DNA of 64,000 nucleotides from Nectonema munidae. Its lineage: Eukaryota > Nematomorpha > Nectonematoida > Nectonematidae. Made by a program: the position numbers and the translations under genes. A model generated the notes under the pieces. It did no database searches. It was not told the origin of the DNA and saw nothing but the letters and a program-made list of their open reading frames with translations. The DNA lies in the NCBI GenBank assembly GCA_030549495.1, contig JAUIRK010000501.1, forward strand, positions 434,001-498,000, in the 5' to 3' direction. Shown here one piece after another: positions 23,776 to 35,100 of the stretch; positions within the stretch are counted from its first letter, which is position 1, and each line of letters starts with the position of its first letter.

Positions 23776-24327
23776 AAGCTCAAAAACAACAGCATAATTG
23801 CCAAAAACCTCCCACCTACAATCCCGAAGTTTATCCCTTCAGGAATCCCCATACATATCCCAACCGAGGACATAGTCACCCATTTCTCTGACGAAAACTG
23901 CTACCTAAAAAACCTTGGTTCACTAACATCTACCAGGCAGCCAGGTAAACAAGGCCTCTACTCCTACACAATCCTTTTCCCAACAACAACCACCACACTC
24001 TTCAAACACCTTTGCGAAAACCCAAAAATAATCCTCAATCACACCATTCTTCAACCTAAGCTCTCTCGCCTTACTCAATGCAACAACTGTCTTAAATATA
24101 ACCATCCAACATCAAAATGTAAAGCCACGCCACCACATTGCAAGCACTGCGGCAACAAAGGACATTCCATCTCCGCATGCATCTTTGTCAATGACCCCAC
24201 TAAAATTGAATGCTCTAATTGCCATCAAAATCATCTTTCTACATTCGAAGCTTGCCCTTTTCGCGCCCAACACATTAAAAACTTACACGACCTTCATATT
24301 CAAATCATAAACAAATACTTATGCTAA
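23776..24327 (+). pseudogene. LINE ORF1 fragment with three CCHC-type knuckles
   Basis: There are 183 codons without a stop, lacking the start because the copy is truncated by an upstream TAG at 23773. Near the end lie CNNCLKYNHPTSKC and CKHCGNKGHSISAC, both CX2CX4HX4C, and then CSNCHQNHLSTFEAC. These knuckles bind nucleic acid in LINE ORF1 proteins. The stop overlaps the ORF2 start in ATGCTAA (24321-24327). This frame has kept its integrity better than ORF2. Confidence 0.85.
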
Positions 24328-27056
24328 ACTTTCTGCATATAAATCTTAACCACTCATCATCAAGTTGGTCAAATCTTATTAATTTACTATCCTCCTCTTT
24401 CTATGACATTTTATCTCTTAACGAACCATATACCTATAATTCTTCCCTGACCTCTCTTACAAATGCATACTCGCCTCTTTACATCACACCTCCTTCACCT
24501 TTCTCCGCATGTATCCTTGTCAAATCTACATTGAACTTTATTTTTCTTCCTCAGTTTTCGTCCAAGCAATATGTCCTCATCTCCTTTTTTGCTCATACTA
24601 CTCCCCACCCTCCAATACTAATGCTTTTACAAATGCCTTCACACTTTCACTAAATCAAGCAAAAGCTCACACTGCAGCACTCTCCGCCGCTTTCCATCTC
24701 ATCATAACAACCGATTGCAACGCCCGATCACAACTCTGGGACCTAAAAGAAAATAAGCGCAGCGCTGAAGCATTAGATTTCATCTCGATCCAAAATCTAC
24801 ACTTATGCGACAGCACATAGAATCCAACCTTTTTTAAAATTGTAAACAACAACATCATCTCCCCACATATCAATATTACCCTTGCGTCAACAAATACATA
24901 CAATCTCATCTCAAATTAGGAAATCTCCGACCAACCATCAGCTTCAGATCATCATTACATCACCTTCCAATTTATTTTCAATCCAGCGATACACACTCCT
25001 AATCCTTCAATATCTGTAAAGCACACACACTGGCATACATTTTTGCGAACACTCGCAGTAAATCTCACACGAACTTCGCCTGCGCTATGTAAAAGCACCG
25101 ATATCGACGCTGCTGCACTTAAACCTCAATAACACGTTATCATCTTCCATCAAACTCTCCACACATTCTAATCCCTTTCCCAAAAGAAAGCACGCACATT
25201 TCTGGAACAAAGCGCTCACCTCAGAAATATAATCTCCGCAAAGCCCTCAAAAACTTGAAAAAGGACCCGTCGCCCTCCAACATTCCATCATACTCACAAA
25301 TCAAGCACACCTACCTATGCTCCATTAAAAAATCGAAGCGCGTTTCTTGGATACATTTCACTTCTATCACCTCACCTAATCCCTGGAGCACCATCAATAA
25401 AATAGTTAAACCAAAGAAAAATACTATTAACCTACATCAACTCCTCCCACACGGAAATCCGAACTGAACTCTAATAAACCCTCCATTCCTCTCCTCTATT
25501 TTTCCTCCCGACAGCCCTAACTTAGACGACCATTTTCACTCCACCTTACGCTCACTCTCACACCAGCTAACATCATCTTTAAGTCACTCTTACGTTCCCC
25601 CCATCACATTAAAAGAATTATCACTTTGACTCTCTCAAGCCTAACTCATCTCCCAGCCACGACAGAATTTCATCATCCCATATCAAAAAATCATTTCACC
25701 TTCTACACATCCACCTACTCAACATCTTCAATCCACTCCATTTTTCCCTCCATATGGAAAATTGGAAAACTCCTCTTTTAACCAAAATCCCACAAAGACC
25801 TCTGAACTGTTAAAAATTGGCGTCCCATAACCATTTTTCCCGTATTGGGCAAGCTACTCGAAAAAAATATTCTTAAGCGCCTTATTCACTACATAACACA
25901 ACACAGCCTTATCCACCCTTCAAAATTATCCTATCTCCCCCGCAAAAACACAGAATCAGCTTTATCTAAACCTACGGAATATCTAAAGCACTCCATTTCA
26001 TTTCAAAAAACAACATATGTCTTGTTCCTCGATATCGACAACGCCTTCAACAGCGCCTGACACCCTGCGATCATATTCAACATGCATCTTAAGCGCTATC
26101 CACCCAACATCATCAAATTTATCAGCAACTATTTACTTAATCGCTGCCTGATCTTTCGCGACAAAGATCTCTGCGCAATCCATACACTCTCTCTTTCTAC
26201 CCCTCAGGGCGGCTGCCTTTCCGACATTCCTTGGCTAATTCTTATTAACCCTCTCTTAGATCTTCTAGACTCCAAATCACATTTTTCTCAGGGCTATTCC
26301 GATAATCTACTTTTCTCCTTTTCATCCAACACCCAATCGGAAAATCTTCTCCAAATGACCACACTTTTCAACACTCTTAAGTTCAAAGCCAGACCACTAA
26401 AGATTTCCTTCAATACATATAAAACTTCTTTATTTCACTTCACACGAAAACATTCCCCACACTTACCCCTTTGCTTAGACATTCCTAACAACAACACCTC
26501 CCATCCATATGCGCAACTACTTCACACATCACTTCCCCATCTACACCGATATATCATTCACCCAAAAATACACCCACCACACTTATGCACCACTGCCTCG
26601 CCCCTGCCCTTTGATATCATAATCAATACACCCAAAACACGTGCAGCCTCACACATAAAAGAATTGAGACACATCTCTGACTCAACCACACTAACGATAT
26701 TTACTGATGCCGCGAAAAAATCAAAAAAGTGCGCAATCGCTATCTCATTCTATAGAGGCGATTCACTTTCCGCCTTCTTCACCACAAGCCTACCACTTAA
26801 TCATTTAACCACGATACTCGACGCAGAATGTCAAGCACTAATTGAATCGTGCAACCACATCACCCAATACATCAAAGACTTTATTCAATTTGAAGCAATC
26901 CAGTTTTATAACGACTCTCAAAACCTCGCTCACGATTTACATCTCTGCAAAAACACACCTTTCATGGTGGCCAAACTATTCTCGAAAGTGCAATTTCATT
27001 CCACCTACTTCACCATTTTAAGTTTCAAACGCAAATTTTTATATTTGCTTCTATAA
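24321..27056 (+). pseudogene. LINE ORF2 remnant (endonuclease, RT, RNase H)
   Basis: It starts MLNFLHINLNHSSSSW, like the family's LNILQINLNH endonuclease start. DILSLNEPYT matches the DIxLxQEPY motif, and ITTDCNARSQLWD (near 24710) matches the DxNARSxLWG block. The RT starts around 25830 with FPVLGKLLEKNILKRL-like words. TYVLFLDIDNAF (motif A) lies near 26010-26055, STPQGGCLSD (motif B) near 26200 and YSDNLLFSF (motif C, altered YADD) near 26300. LTIFTDAAKKSKKCAIAISF and LDAECQALIESC (26690-26860) are RNase H with its DEx residues. At least eight stops or frame changes interrupt it, for example near 24653, 24820, 25467 and 26060. Confidence 0.8.
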
Positions 27057-27369
27057 ATTTTAAATTCCAAATGTAGCTTGACTAACCTTTAGTTTTGTTA
27101 AGCTAATATTAGGCTATCAATCCATCAAAGAATTCCCATATTATTGTTTGGAAATTTTTGCAAAGCAAATTTTTATATCTTTCTATTTTTTGCTTTCTAA
27201 TCTTATAAAATTCATATATTTTTTATGAATATGCGTAATAAATAATTCCTTCGTTTGAGCTTAAAATAAATATATGCTTCATTTATTTTTATATTATTAC
27301 ATTTGAATACACAAAAAAACTCATAAAAGACACTATATAAAAAACAACTGTGATGTTATTTTTATAGGT
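27057..27369. other. gap between two LINEs
   Basis: GCAAATTTTTATATTTGCTT near 27030 recurs in part (GCAAATTTTTATATCTTTCT) near 27170. This may be part of a LINE 3' tail or of a target-derived duplication. There are no genes. Confidence 0.4.
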
Positions 27370-28377
27370 TTGTATTGTCATCATGTTTTCGATTTCTATT
27401 CTTTTAAACAATGTACCCTATGCTGTAAATATGGACCTAATTCTTCATCCTGTAAAAATATTTCTCCGATTTGCAAATACTGCTCAGGTACCCACAAGTA
27501 TGATTATTGCCCTCTTTCTTATAATAAAGAGTTGTTTAAATGTTCTAATTGTATGGCAGGAAAAATGCAGAGTTTAAATCATGATGATTTTGATCCATGT
27601 TTTCCTATTAGAAAGATAAAATTTGAATATGTAAAAAATAAAACTATTGATTATAGTTGTCATAGATTAGAGAATAAGCATACTCCATGATTTCTCCTTC
27701 CAGTCTAGATAAAAATAATTTGTCTCCAATCTTTGAAAACGTTTTAAAGTTTACCATTATAATTTCTTTGGCAATTATATTTTCGATTTTTTAAACTAGA
27801 CATTTTCGATGAGATGTTTTCCATTATATTTTTTCGATATATTTTCCTAATTTTTTAACACTTATATACAACAAAAGGTTGGATAAAATTGCTGAATTGA
27901 TTGCGTTTCCTGACCTTTAATTAACCTTTTAATAGTTATTAACTCATTTTATTTTTTTACATTCCTTTTTCATTTTGTTATAATTTTATCTTTCATTGTG
28001 TTAGTAAGCTACCTTTGCTTTAATTTTATTTGTATCGTAGATGGAGCTTGAAAATTGTCCAACTGCTAAACGTGCTAAGACGAATGATGCTATTTATAAT
28101 AGTGATTTGATTACAGCCTTAAAAAATATAGAGGGTCATTATTTAAACAAAATAGGGGAAGTTAATAGTGATATGGCGAGTATTGTTAAGGATATCTAAT
28201 CAGATGGGAAAGATGTTTTCATAGACAAAATGTCTTTAATATTATCAATTATAAAGCACTGGAAAAACCAGATAAATGTGTCAAAACTGATTCCAATATA
28301 ATTAGTAAAAGAGAGGGACGGCTGAAAGTGTTGATCATATAGTTAATTCTATTATTAACTCCACTAAATTTACAAGG

Positions 28378-28922
28378 TAGTAAAATTTGAATGAATGATT
28401 TCAGAGACAGATTTTAGAAGTAAACCGCAAGTTTGTTACACACTTATATGTATTTTCAATTTCTAAATTCCAAAAATAAGTCCAAAAATGAAATCAGTAT
28501 GCCTGATTTGATATAAAAAATATATTTCATGTAAAATTTGAGGGTATATTTTATTAGATATATTACTCATCAATCAAAATTTTGATTGACATTTCCCAAA
28601 AAGTAGCCATGATTTTGAAAAAATTTAAACTATAGTGTTATGTGTTCAAAACTGTATATATTTATAAATTTTCAAACGAGTATATAATATAGAACCAAGG
28701 TTATACGCTTAACTAGAGATACTGTCAGAATTTTGTTGAAAAGTTTAACTTTTGATTTTGATTGACAGATTTAGACATGATAAGGTCATTCAACTGCCAT
28801 GAAAATGGTATCAAAAGATGCAGCTATTAATTTTAGGAAATGTCACGAAGTATGGTAGCAAAAGATGTAGCCAATTTGGTACAAGAGAAATTTTAGTTAG
28901 CCCCCCCCCGTCACTGATAGGG
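28378..28922 (-). mobile_element. partial copy of the TTAA (piggyBac-like) element, in the second LINE
   Basis: Read on the minus strand from TTAA (28923-28926) it begins CCCTATCAGTGACGGGGG. It then matches the element at 31976 over the words AGCTGCATCTTTTGA, CAGTTGAATGACC, GTCAATCAAAATTTTGATTG and GCGGTTTACTTCTAAAA in the same order. Only the left ~545 bp are present. The other end is missing, so it is truncated. Confidence 0.75.
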
Positions 28923-28936
28923 TTAAAAACTTAATC

Positions 28937-29024
28937 AGGGTGATTTAGATTTTTCAATATAAGCCTATTTTTTTGTGTCCCTCTTGTGCCCCCCATGTAC
29001 TTCGCTCTGGCTACGCCACTGCCT
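28937..29024. repeat. possible DNA-transposon terminus GGCTACGCCACTG
   Basis: CTCTGGCTACGCCACTG at 29008-29024 reads in reverse as CAGTGGCGTAGCCAGAG, a common end of hAT-type MITEs. No partner end was found, so it may be a solo remnant. Confidence 0.35.
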
Positions 29025-30213
29025 TGAAATATGAATTTGCTAATGTTCTTAGACCTTTCTTCGAGAATCCAGAGTATCTTGCTTTGACTTTGACTAATAT
29101 TTTTTCACATATAATTGATGAGTGTATTTATTTCAATAATATCCAAATAAAGTTCAACAAATATAAAGAGAAGAAAATGGAGTGGGTGATTTGATTAAGA
29201 AAAGGGATTTAGTTCATAAAAAATGAAAAAACAAAAAACTATTGATATTTCTACTAAAATCTTTGGAATAAAATCAAACATTTATCTAATAAGCTTAAAT
29301 ATCATTATTTAGTCAAAAAATTTGAAACTAAAAACCATATCAAAAAATCTGAAGTGATTTAAATAAAATTTTAATAACTAAGCATGAAAATTCGTTTACA
29401 ATTTCGGATGAAAATAAAAATCTTTTAGATGATAAGACTTTAGCGAATAAGTTCAATGACTATTTCACTACAGTGTGTAAGTATCAATAGTTCTCATTCA
29501 GATTTTTTAAAAATTAATAAGAGGGTCCCTTAGTGATCTTTGTTGGGTCCTGTTTTATTTAAAATTTACATAAATGATATTTGCATTTGTGAAAATTTTC
29601 AATATATTAGGTTTAATTATAAATTATAAACTTAGTTGGAATGATCATATTTCTTATATATCTTCCAAGCTACGCTCAATAATTAGAGTACTCAATATTT
29701 GTAAAAACAAATGACCTAGGAGTCTATTGCTAACGATATATAAATCTCTATTTCTTGGACAAATATATTACAGTATTATTAACTGAGGTTCAGTAAATCT
29801 TGATAAAATATTTAATCTCCAAAAAAGAGTCCTAAATATAGTGTTCAATAAGTCCATTCGGTCAAATTCCAATACTCTTTTCGATACAAACAAATTGTTA
29901 AAAATTAAAGATATATATTTATCTAGTTTGTCTTCTTTTACATTTAAGTTATTGAATTACAAACTTCCTATGGTGTTTTAGAAACTTTTTCCTCCCAATA
30001 CTTCCCTTTTGCTCTAATTTTTTGAATATATTCATTTTTGTCTTATAATTTTATGCATATACTCTATCTTCATTCTTATTTTTTTTCTAATAATCCATGT
30101 ATTTATGCTTACTTTGATATATAAAAATTTCTGTATAAAATAAGTATTTTTTTGGGTCATTATAACAAGCGGCTCTAGTAAGCCTTTTAATGTCCGAGCT
30201 TATAGCAAATAAA

Positions 30214-31120
30214 TTTTTCGCCGCGTAATGTGCGATTGTCTATAAACCAGCATAGGTGGCTTATGTATGGTGGGTGGCGCATCAAATTTCTTTTTCTTCT
30301 TTAATTTTTATTTTAATACCGATCTTAAAATGGCTTTTTCGATGAATATTTTTAAAACTTTGATTTGAATATATTAAGTAATATTTATTAAAATATCTTA
30401 TTAATAAATTTATTTCTCAAATTAAACGTTATTTTTATCCATAAAACTTAGATTATTTTTCTGCTTTATCTAGGATCAAATGTCTTCATATTCATTCTTT
30501 GGTCCATGTATAATTCTCCCTCGACAATTCAGTCTCTTGAATAGTATTATCCTGACTCCTGAGGTCAAATAGATCTGCTTTCTGTTGTTTTGGTGTTGTA
30601 CGTTATCTACCTCCATGAAGTTTTATGTAGATCTTTGATATAAAATTTTCAAATTGGATACAATATGTTCGGTTAAAAACGTCTTTAAACTCTTTATATA
30701 AAATAAAAATTCATTGAGAATGTCCTTGTTTTTATTACATTTTTTTTATCTAATGTGACTTAAAAGATTATTTATATAATTAAGAGTACTATTAGCAAGG
30801 AAGAATTTTAAATATAGTATTATTTGCTAAAAATTAATATCTTTATGAGGAGAGTATAATATTAAAAATTTTATGAAATTCAGCTGCGTCCGTTGAAGAT
30901 TTCGATTTTTTAACAAAGCAAAGTTTCATGTAAAAAACTCCATAAAACTTAAAGAATAAATTGTTTTTTATTTTTAAAGTAATCTCATTACGTATATCTC
31001 AAAGTGAGCATAAAATGATATAACTTACAACGCAGAAGAAAGCATAAACTATTGTTCATTGAGTTAGAGAAACCAGAAATAAAACAACGATGGTAAAAAT
31101 GAGAAATATATTATGTGTGA
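30214..31120. other. no gene recognised
   Basis: AT-rich sequence. GCCGCGTAATGTGCGATTG and GGTGGGTGGCGC near 30220-30275 are GC-richer words of unknown origin, possibly a continuation of a repeat 3' tail. Confidence 0.45.
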
Positions 31121-31240
31121 CTAACATTGTTAGTGCTGGGATAAATTTGTACGCTCAAGTGCTGGGGCGTTAAAGCGCCCCCTCCCCCTATTTTTCTCAG
31201 ATTAATTTTTAAAAATATTCTTAATGTAACATATGATACA
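31121..31240. repeat. solo end of the TTAA element family
   Basis: TTAGTGCTGGGATAAATTTG and CGCTCAAGTGCTGGGGCG match, over about 100 bp, the reversed right end of the element at 31976-34424. The terminal TTAA/CCC is decayed to CTAACATTG. Confidence 0.65.
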
Positions 31241-32040
31241 GTAAGATTGTGAAATTACTGTTTCATTTAGGGACTTCATGAATTCCCTTAAATTTCTAGT
31301 AATTTTGTGAAATCACTGAAATAAAGCTTCCGTTGTTTCATGAAGGTGCCTATTCTGTGAAAAATAAATCACATTATTAAAAATATTATTTTCAAAAACT
31401 TTATTCATTTTAAATATAAGTTTGAGTGGATATTAAATTTTCTTCACTAACTTTTATTTCGGCAAGAGCTACACTGATGTAGCACAGTTTCTCAGCTTTG
31501 AAGCACTTGCATCTGTTTGTCTGACACTGTTTCTTGCTTTTGCTACAGTCACACTGTAGATCTAAAATAACTCCAAGAATGTTCCTATGGTTTTACCTCT
31601 ACCTCTGTCAACGAAAGGAATTGGAACAGCAACATTATCTCCAACTTCACCTGCCTTATGTGAAACGTGATCTCTTGACCATTCTTTCTGCCTGGCACAG
31701 TTGAGAACTGCTTGCTATCTCACGCCGTTTATTGATCTTTTTTTTTGCGCCTTTGAAAAAAATCCTGAGAACTTGTACAAGACTGACTGATTTCTGGTTG
31801 TGATAATTGATTCGTAGAATGGGGTTCATTCGTTTCAGGTGATTGACAAAGTGCAAGAAGATCATCTTCAGATTGGAGCCTTTGAAGAATCTCGGATGGT
31901 AGACTAGAAGATATTAGGCCAACTTTAGGATCTTTTTAGACAAAATTGGTCTCACAACGAAACCAGTAGTCTTAACCCTATTAGTGCTGGGGGGGGGCGA
32001 CTAAAAAATTAATTGTAGAAAATTGGCTGAATCAACACTT

Positions 32041-32420
32041 AAAATTTGTTGTATTTATCAAACTTCCCTTTATGTTTGTGATTTTTTTTTTTTCCACTTT
32101 TTGAATATATACAAAAAATAGAGTTTTTTTTTTTTCTTTTTTTTCAAAACCCCCATTTTTTTTTTTTAAAATTTGTTTTTTTAAATTTTAAAAAAATTTT
32201 TTTTTCTCTTTTTTTTTTGGTGGTTTTTTTTTATTCTTTTTTTTTTTTTTTTTTTTTTCTTTTGTTTTTTTTTTTTTTTTTATTTTTTTAAAAATTTTCC
32301 CTTTTTATATTATATTTTTTATAAAAATTTCCTCTTTTTTTTTTTAAAAAATTTTAAAAATATTTAAAAAAAATAAAAAAAAAAAAAAGGGGTAAAAAAA
32401 AACTTTTTATTTTAAATAAA
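32041..32420. repeat. extreme T-rich low-complexity stretch
   Basis: Runs of T up to about 20 with scattered A, C and G in blocks (CAAAACCCCC, GGGGTAAAAAAA). The first 70 bp (32041-32110) still match a LINE-like segment at 35738-35860, so the rest may be degraded LINE sequence, or partly a base-calling or assembly error in a homopolymer region. Confidence 0.6.
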
Positions 32421-32752
32421 AATAACCCAAAAATATCCCTTCAAATTTTGTGACTTTTCCTAAAATCGCTAGCTGCATCTTTTGAAACCATTTTCATGGT
32501 AGTTGAATGACCCCATCATGTTCAAAACTGTCAATCAAAAATTAAAAAATTTCAGTAAAATTTTGACATTATCTGTACTTAACATTATAACTTAGGATCT
32601 ATATTATATAATACCTTGAAAATTTATAATTATATACAGTTTGGAACGCATAACACTTTATATATTTAATTTTTTCAATAATCATGGCTACTTTTTGAAA
32701 ATGTCAATCAAAATTTTGATTGATCAAAAATGTATCTAATAAAATATACCTT

Positions 32753-33600
32753 CAAATTTTACATAGAATATATGTTTTTATACTAAATCGGTCATGCTGT
32801 TTTCATTTCTGGGCTCATTTTTTACATTGAGGATGTGAAAACAGCTATAAGTGTTAATGAAATTTGCGGTTTACTTCTAAAAATTGTCTCCAAAAACATT
32901 CATTCAAATTTTACAATTAAATATGTTTTTATACCAAATCAACCATGCTAGTTTCATTTATGGACTCAATTTTTGCAGTTTGAATTTGAAAATACCTATA
33001 AGTATCAATCAAATTTGCGTTTAGTTCTAAAATTTGTTTTCAAAAATATTGATTCAAATTTTACATGAAATATATGTTTTTATAGCAAATAGATCATGAT
33101 GATTTCATTTCTGGACAGAGTTTCGCATTTAGAGGTTTTACTGCTAGTGTCAATCAAATTTGCGGTTTATGTCGTAAAACTATATCCCAAAATATTCTCT
33201 CTAATTTTACATGAAATATATGTTTTTATACCAATTCTACCATGATAATTTTTATTTCTGAAATCATTTTTTGTATTTAGAGGTTTTAAATGTCTGAAAG
33301 TGTCAATCAAATGTTCGATTTACGTCTAATGTCTACAGAAATATTTTTGAAATTTAAAATAAGATATCTGTTTTTATGCCAAATGGAAGATGCTGGTTTC
33401 ATTTTTGGACTCAGGTTTGGCATTTATGGTTTTAAAATATCTGAAAGCTTGAATCAGATTTGCGGTTTACTTCTAGATACAGTCTTTAAAAAAATAAAAT
33501 ATCTGTTTTATACCAAATCGACTATGCTTATTTTATTTATGTACTGTATTTTTGATAATACGGTTAAAAAATATCTCGAAGTGGCAATTGAATTAGTAAT
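32753..33600 (+). repeat. ~150-bp tandem repeat, about six diverged units
   Basis: CAAATTTTACATGAAATATA-like starts recur at 32753, 32905, 33055, 33201, about 33349 and about 33490, spacings of 141-152 bp. Each unit also holds ATGTTTTTATACCAAAT, a TTTCATTTCTGGACTC-like word and TCAATCAAATTTGCGGTTTA. The array lies within the TTAA element, and part of it is also in the copy at 28.4 kb. Confidence 0.8.
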
Positions 33601-34800
33601 GTATGCCTGAAAATCAGTTCTGTAAAAAATTTTCAAAAAATGGCCGGATATTAGATATAATGTACTTTTTTTTTGTATATTTTGGCCTATAATCTACAAT
33701 CTTCTTGAATATGAAATATTTATTTAAAAAAAATAAAACGTATTATAAAATCTTTTGAAAATTTGTATGAGAGAAGGAATCAAGTTGAAAACTAATTGAA
33801 AAGAGAACATGTGATCAAAACAAATAATTAAAAAAATATGTATCTTGACTAAATGGAAGATCTACCATGTTCTAATGAACTAGGAAGTGGTTTAATTATA
33901 TAATATAAGGTGCTTCAAAAAAGATTTTGAATGTGTAAAAGAAGTTCCTCTTTTACAAATGAAAAATATTTAAATCTATAGCTTATCATCTAGGATTACA
34001 ATTAACATTTAGCTAAGATGGGTATGAAATCTGAAAATTTAGAATAGGTCAGATTTATCAAAAATGGCACAGATGCTAATAAGATCAATTTTTTTGACAG
34101 GTTTGATTGATTTTCATAAAAAATGAATATCACCACTGAATTCAGCATATTTGAAAATGTGTATACATGTTTAAAAAACTTTAATTATTTAAATAAAAAG
34201 TTAATTTTTGAGATGAGCTGTCAAATATAAATCAATTTTTTGACAGGTTTAATTGATTTTGATATAAAAAAATGGACATCACCACTGAATTCAGCATAGT
34301 TGAAATATATATGTAACATTAAAAATATTTATAAAAACTTATTAATATCTTAGATAAATAGGGAGGGGGGGTCATTTTCGCCCCCAGCACTTGAGCGGAC
34401 AAATTTAGCCCAGCAGTAATAGGGTTAAGACGTTTCTTCTTCTGACACACAAGGCAGTAAGATTTGAATAGTTCAACAGCATCTGTTGTGATGTTGGTAT
34501 ACTTTGGGCTAAGATATTTCAGCATTTTGTTCCCTACCACCATGGCCAGTTGCAATGTGTGCTTTGCAAATTATGTCGTAAGTATCTTCCATAGTAGCAA
34601 AGTGGTAGATCTCGTGTTTTTCTCTTCTTATTAGTTTAACTACATCACCATATTGAAGTATTTCGTATTTCTTTAGTATGTAGTAATGACGTGATTTCGT
34701 TGTAGAATCCTTATTTGCTATTTTGAAATCGTCAATAATCTTGTTATAAACCTCTTTGGGGATAAAGGTACTTTCGATACCGTGAATATTTTGCAAATAA

Positions 34801-35100
34801 TTTTTTTAAAATTCCAACTCAAGGGTATGTTGTTCCATTTTGAAGGAGATGCAAGAAAAACTGCCAATAATTTCTACACAGGTGTTTTTATACTATCGCA
34901 TAGCTATTCATACACAGTAATTGCACGTCAATAAACATTTGAAAGTTAGAACATAAACATTAAGTAAAGTGTTAAATGATTTGTATTTCATTTCATTCAT
35001 CAACTTTATTGTGTATTTAATAATAATAATAATAATAATCAGTTTTACAGTTAATGTTCCCAACACGCTGAGGTTTAGCCAGTTTTTATCACTATGGCAT
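34801..35100. other. spacer with (AAT)n microsatellite at 35019-35038
   Basis: Only the short TAA repeat is notable. Confidence 0.6.

Larger units (their letters stand above)
23776..27056 (+). mobile_element. LINE with ORF1 knuckles, endonuclease, RT and RNase H; C-rich sense strand
   Basis: This is a 3.3-kb non-LTR retrotransposon copy, 5' truncated in ORF1. The order is zinc-knuckle ORF1, apurinic-like endonuclease, reverse transcriptase and RNase H, as in I/R1/Jockey-group elements. The sense strand is strikingly C-rich and G-poor: 24001-24060 has 19 C and 3 G, and 26521-26580 has 25 C and 1 G. The rest of the window is balanced. The skew ends at the element limits (about 23.78 and 27.06 kb), so it is a property of the element. 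Confidence 0.85.
27370..30213 (+). mobile_element. second LINE, internally deleted and interrupted
   Basis: The ORF1 zinc-knuckle region (27370-27690) has CTLCCKYGPNSSSC, CKYCSGTHKYDYC and CSNC spaced as CCHC knuckles, though the first lacks the usual His. From 29030 an endonuclease-to-RT linker is readable, with KKRDL, KLRNKI-like words and DDKTLANKFNDYFTTV (about 29430-29475). Only motif B/B' scraps of the RT core remain near 29530-29590, so it is mostly deleted. The C-terminal region follows (GLIINYKLSWNDHI, ICKNK, IYKSLFLGQIYYSIIN, LQKRVLNIVFNKS; 29610-29850). The 3' UTR words TAACAAGCGGCTCTAGTAAG and AATAAA (30208) look like the known non-LTR 3' end. It carries a foreign TTAA element at 28378-28922. 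Confidence 0.75.
31976..34424 (+). mobile_element. 2.45-kb non-autonomous TTAA (piggyBac-like) element
   Basis: TTAA at 31972-31975 and 34425-34428 flanks the ends CCCTATTAGTGCTGGG (left) and CCCTATTACTGCTGGG (right, reversed), 15 of 16 identical. TTAA duplication with CCC-type ends is typical of piggyBac elements. No transposase is encoded. The interior has a T-rich low-complexity part, a tandem ~150-bp array and a doubled ~120-bp segment near 34085-34315 (CACCACTGAATTCAGCATA in both). It sits inside an integrase-type coding region. Confidence 0.85.
31440..34800 (-). mobile_element. fossil integrase-bearing element (KRBA2/Ginger-like), split by a TTAA element
   Basis: The outer minus-strand parts (34800-34429 and 31971-31440) carry an integrase-type protein like those related to KRBA2. 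There is a zinc-binding HHCC-like region near 34560-34440 (HIATGHGGR, CLVCQKKK). A VPIPFVDRGRG block lies near 31630, and a cysteine-rich tail (CDCSKSKKQCQTNRCKC) near 31560-31510. The catalytic integrase core was not recognised between them. Terminal repeats were not identified. It is broken by several interruptions besides the 2.45-kb insertion. Age is older than that insertion. Confidence 0.65.
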
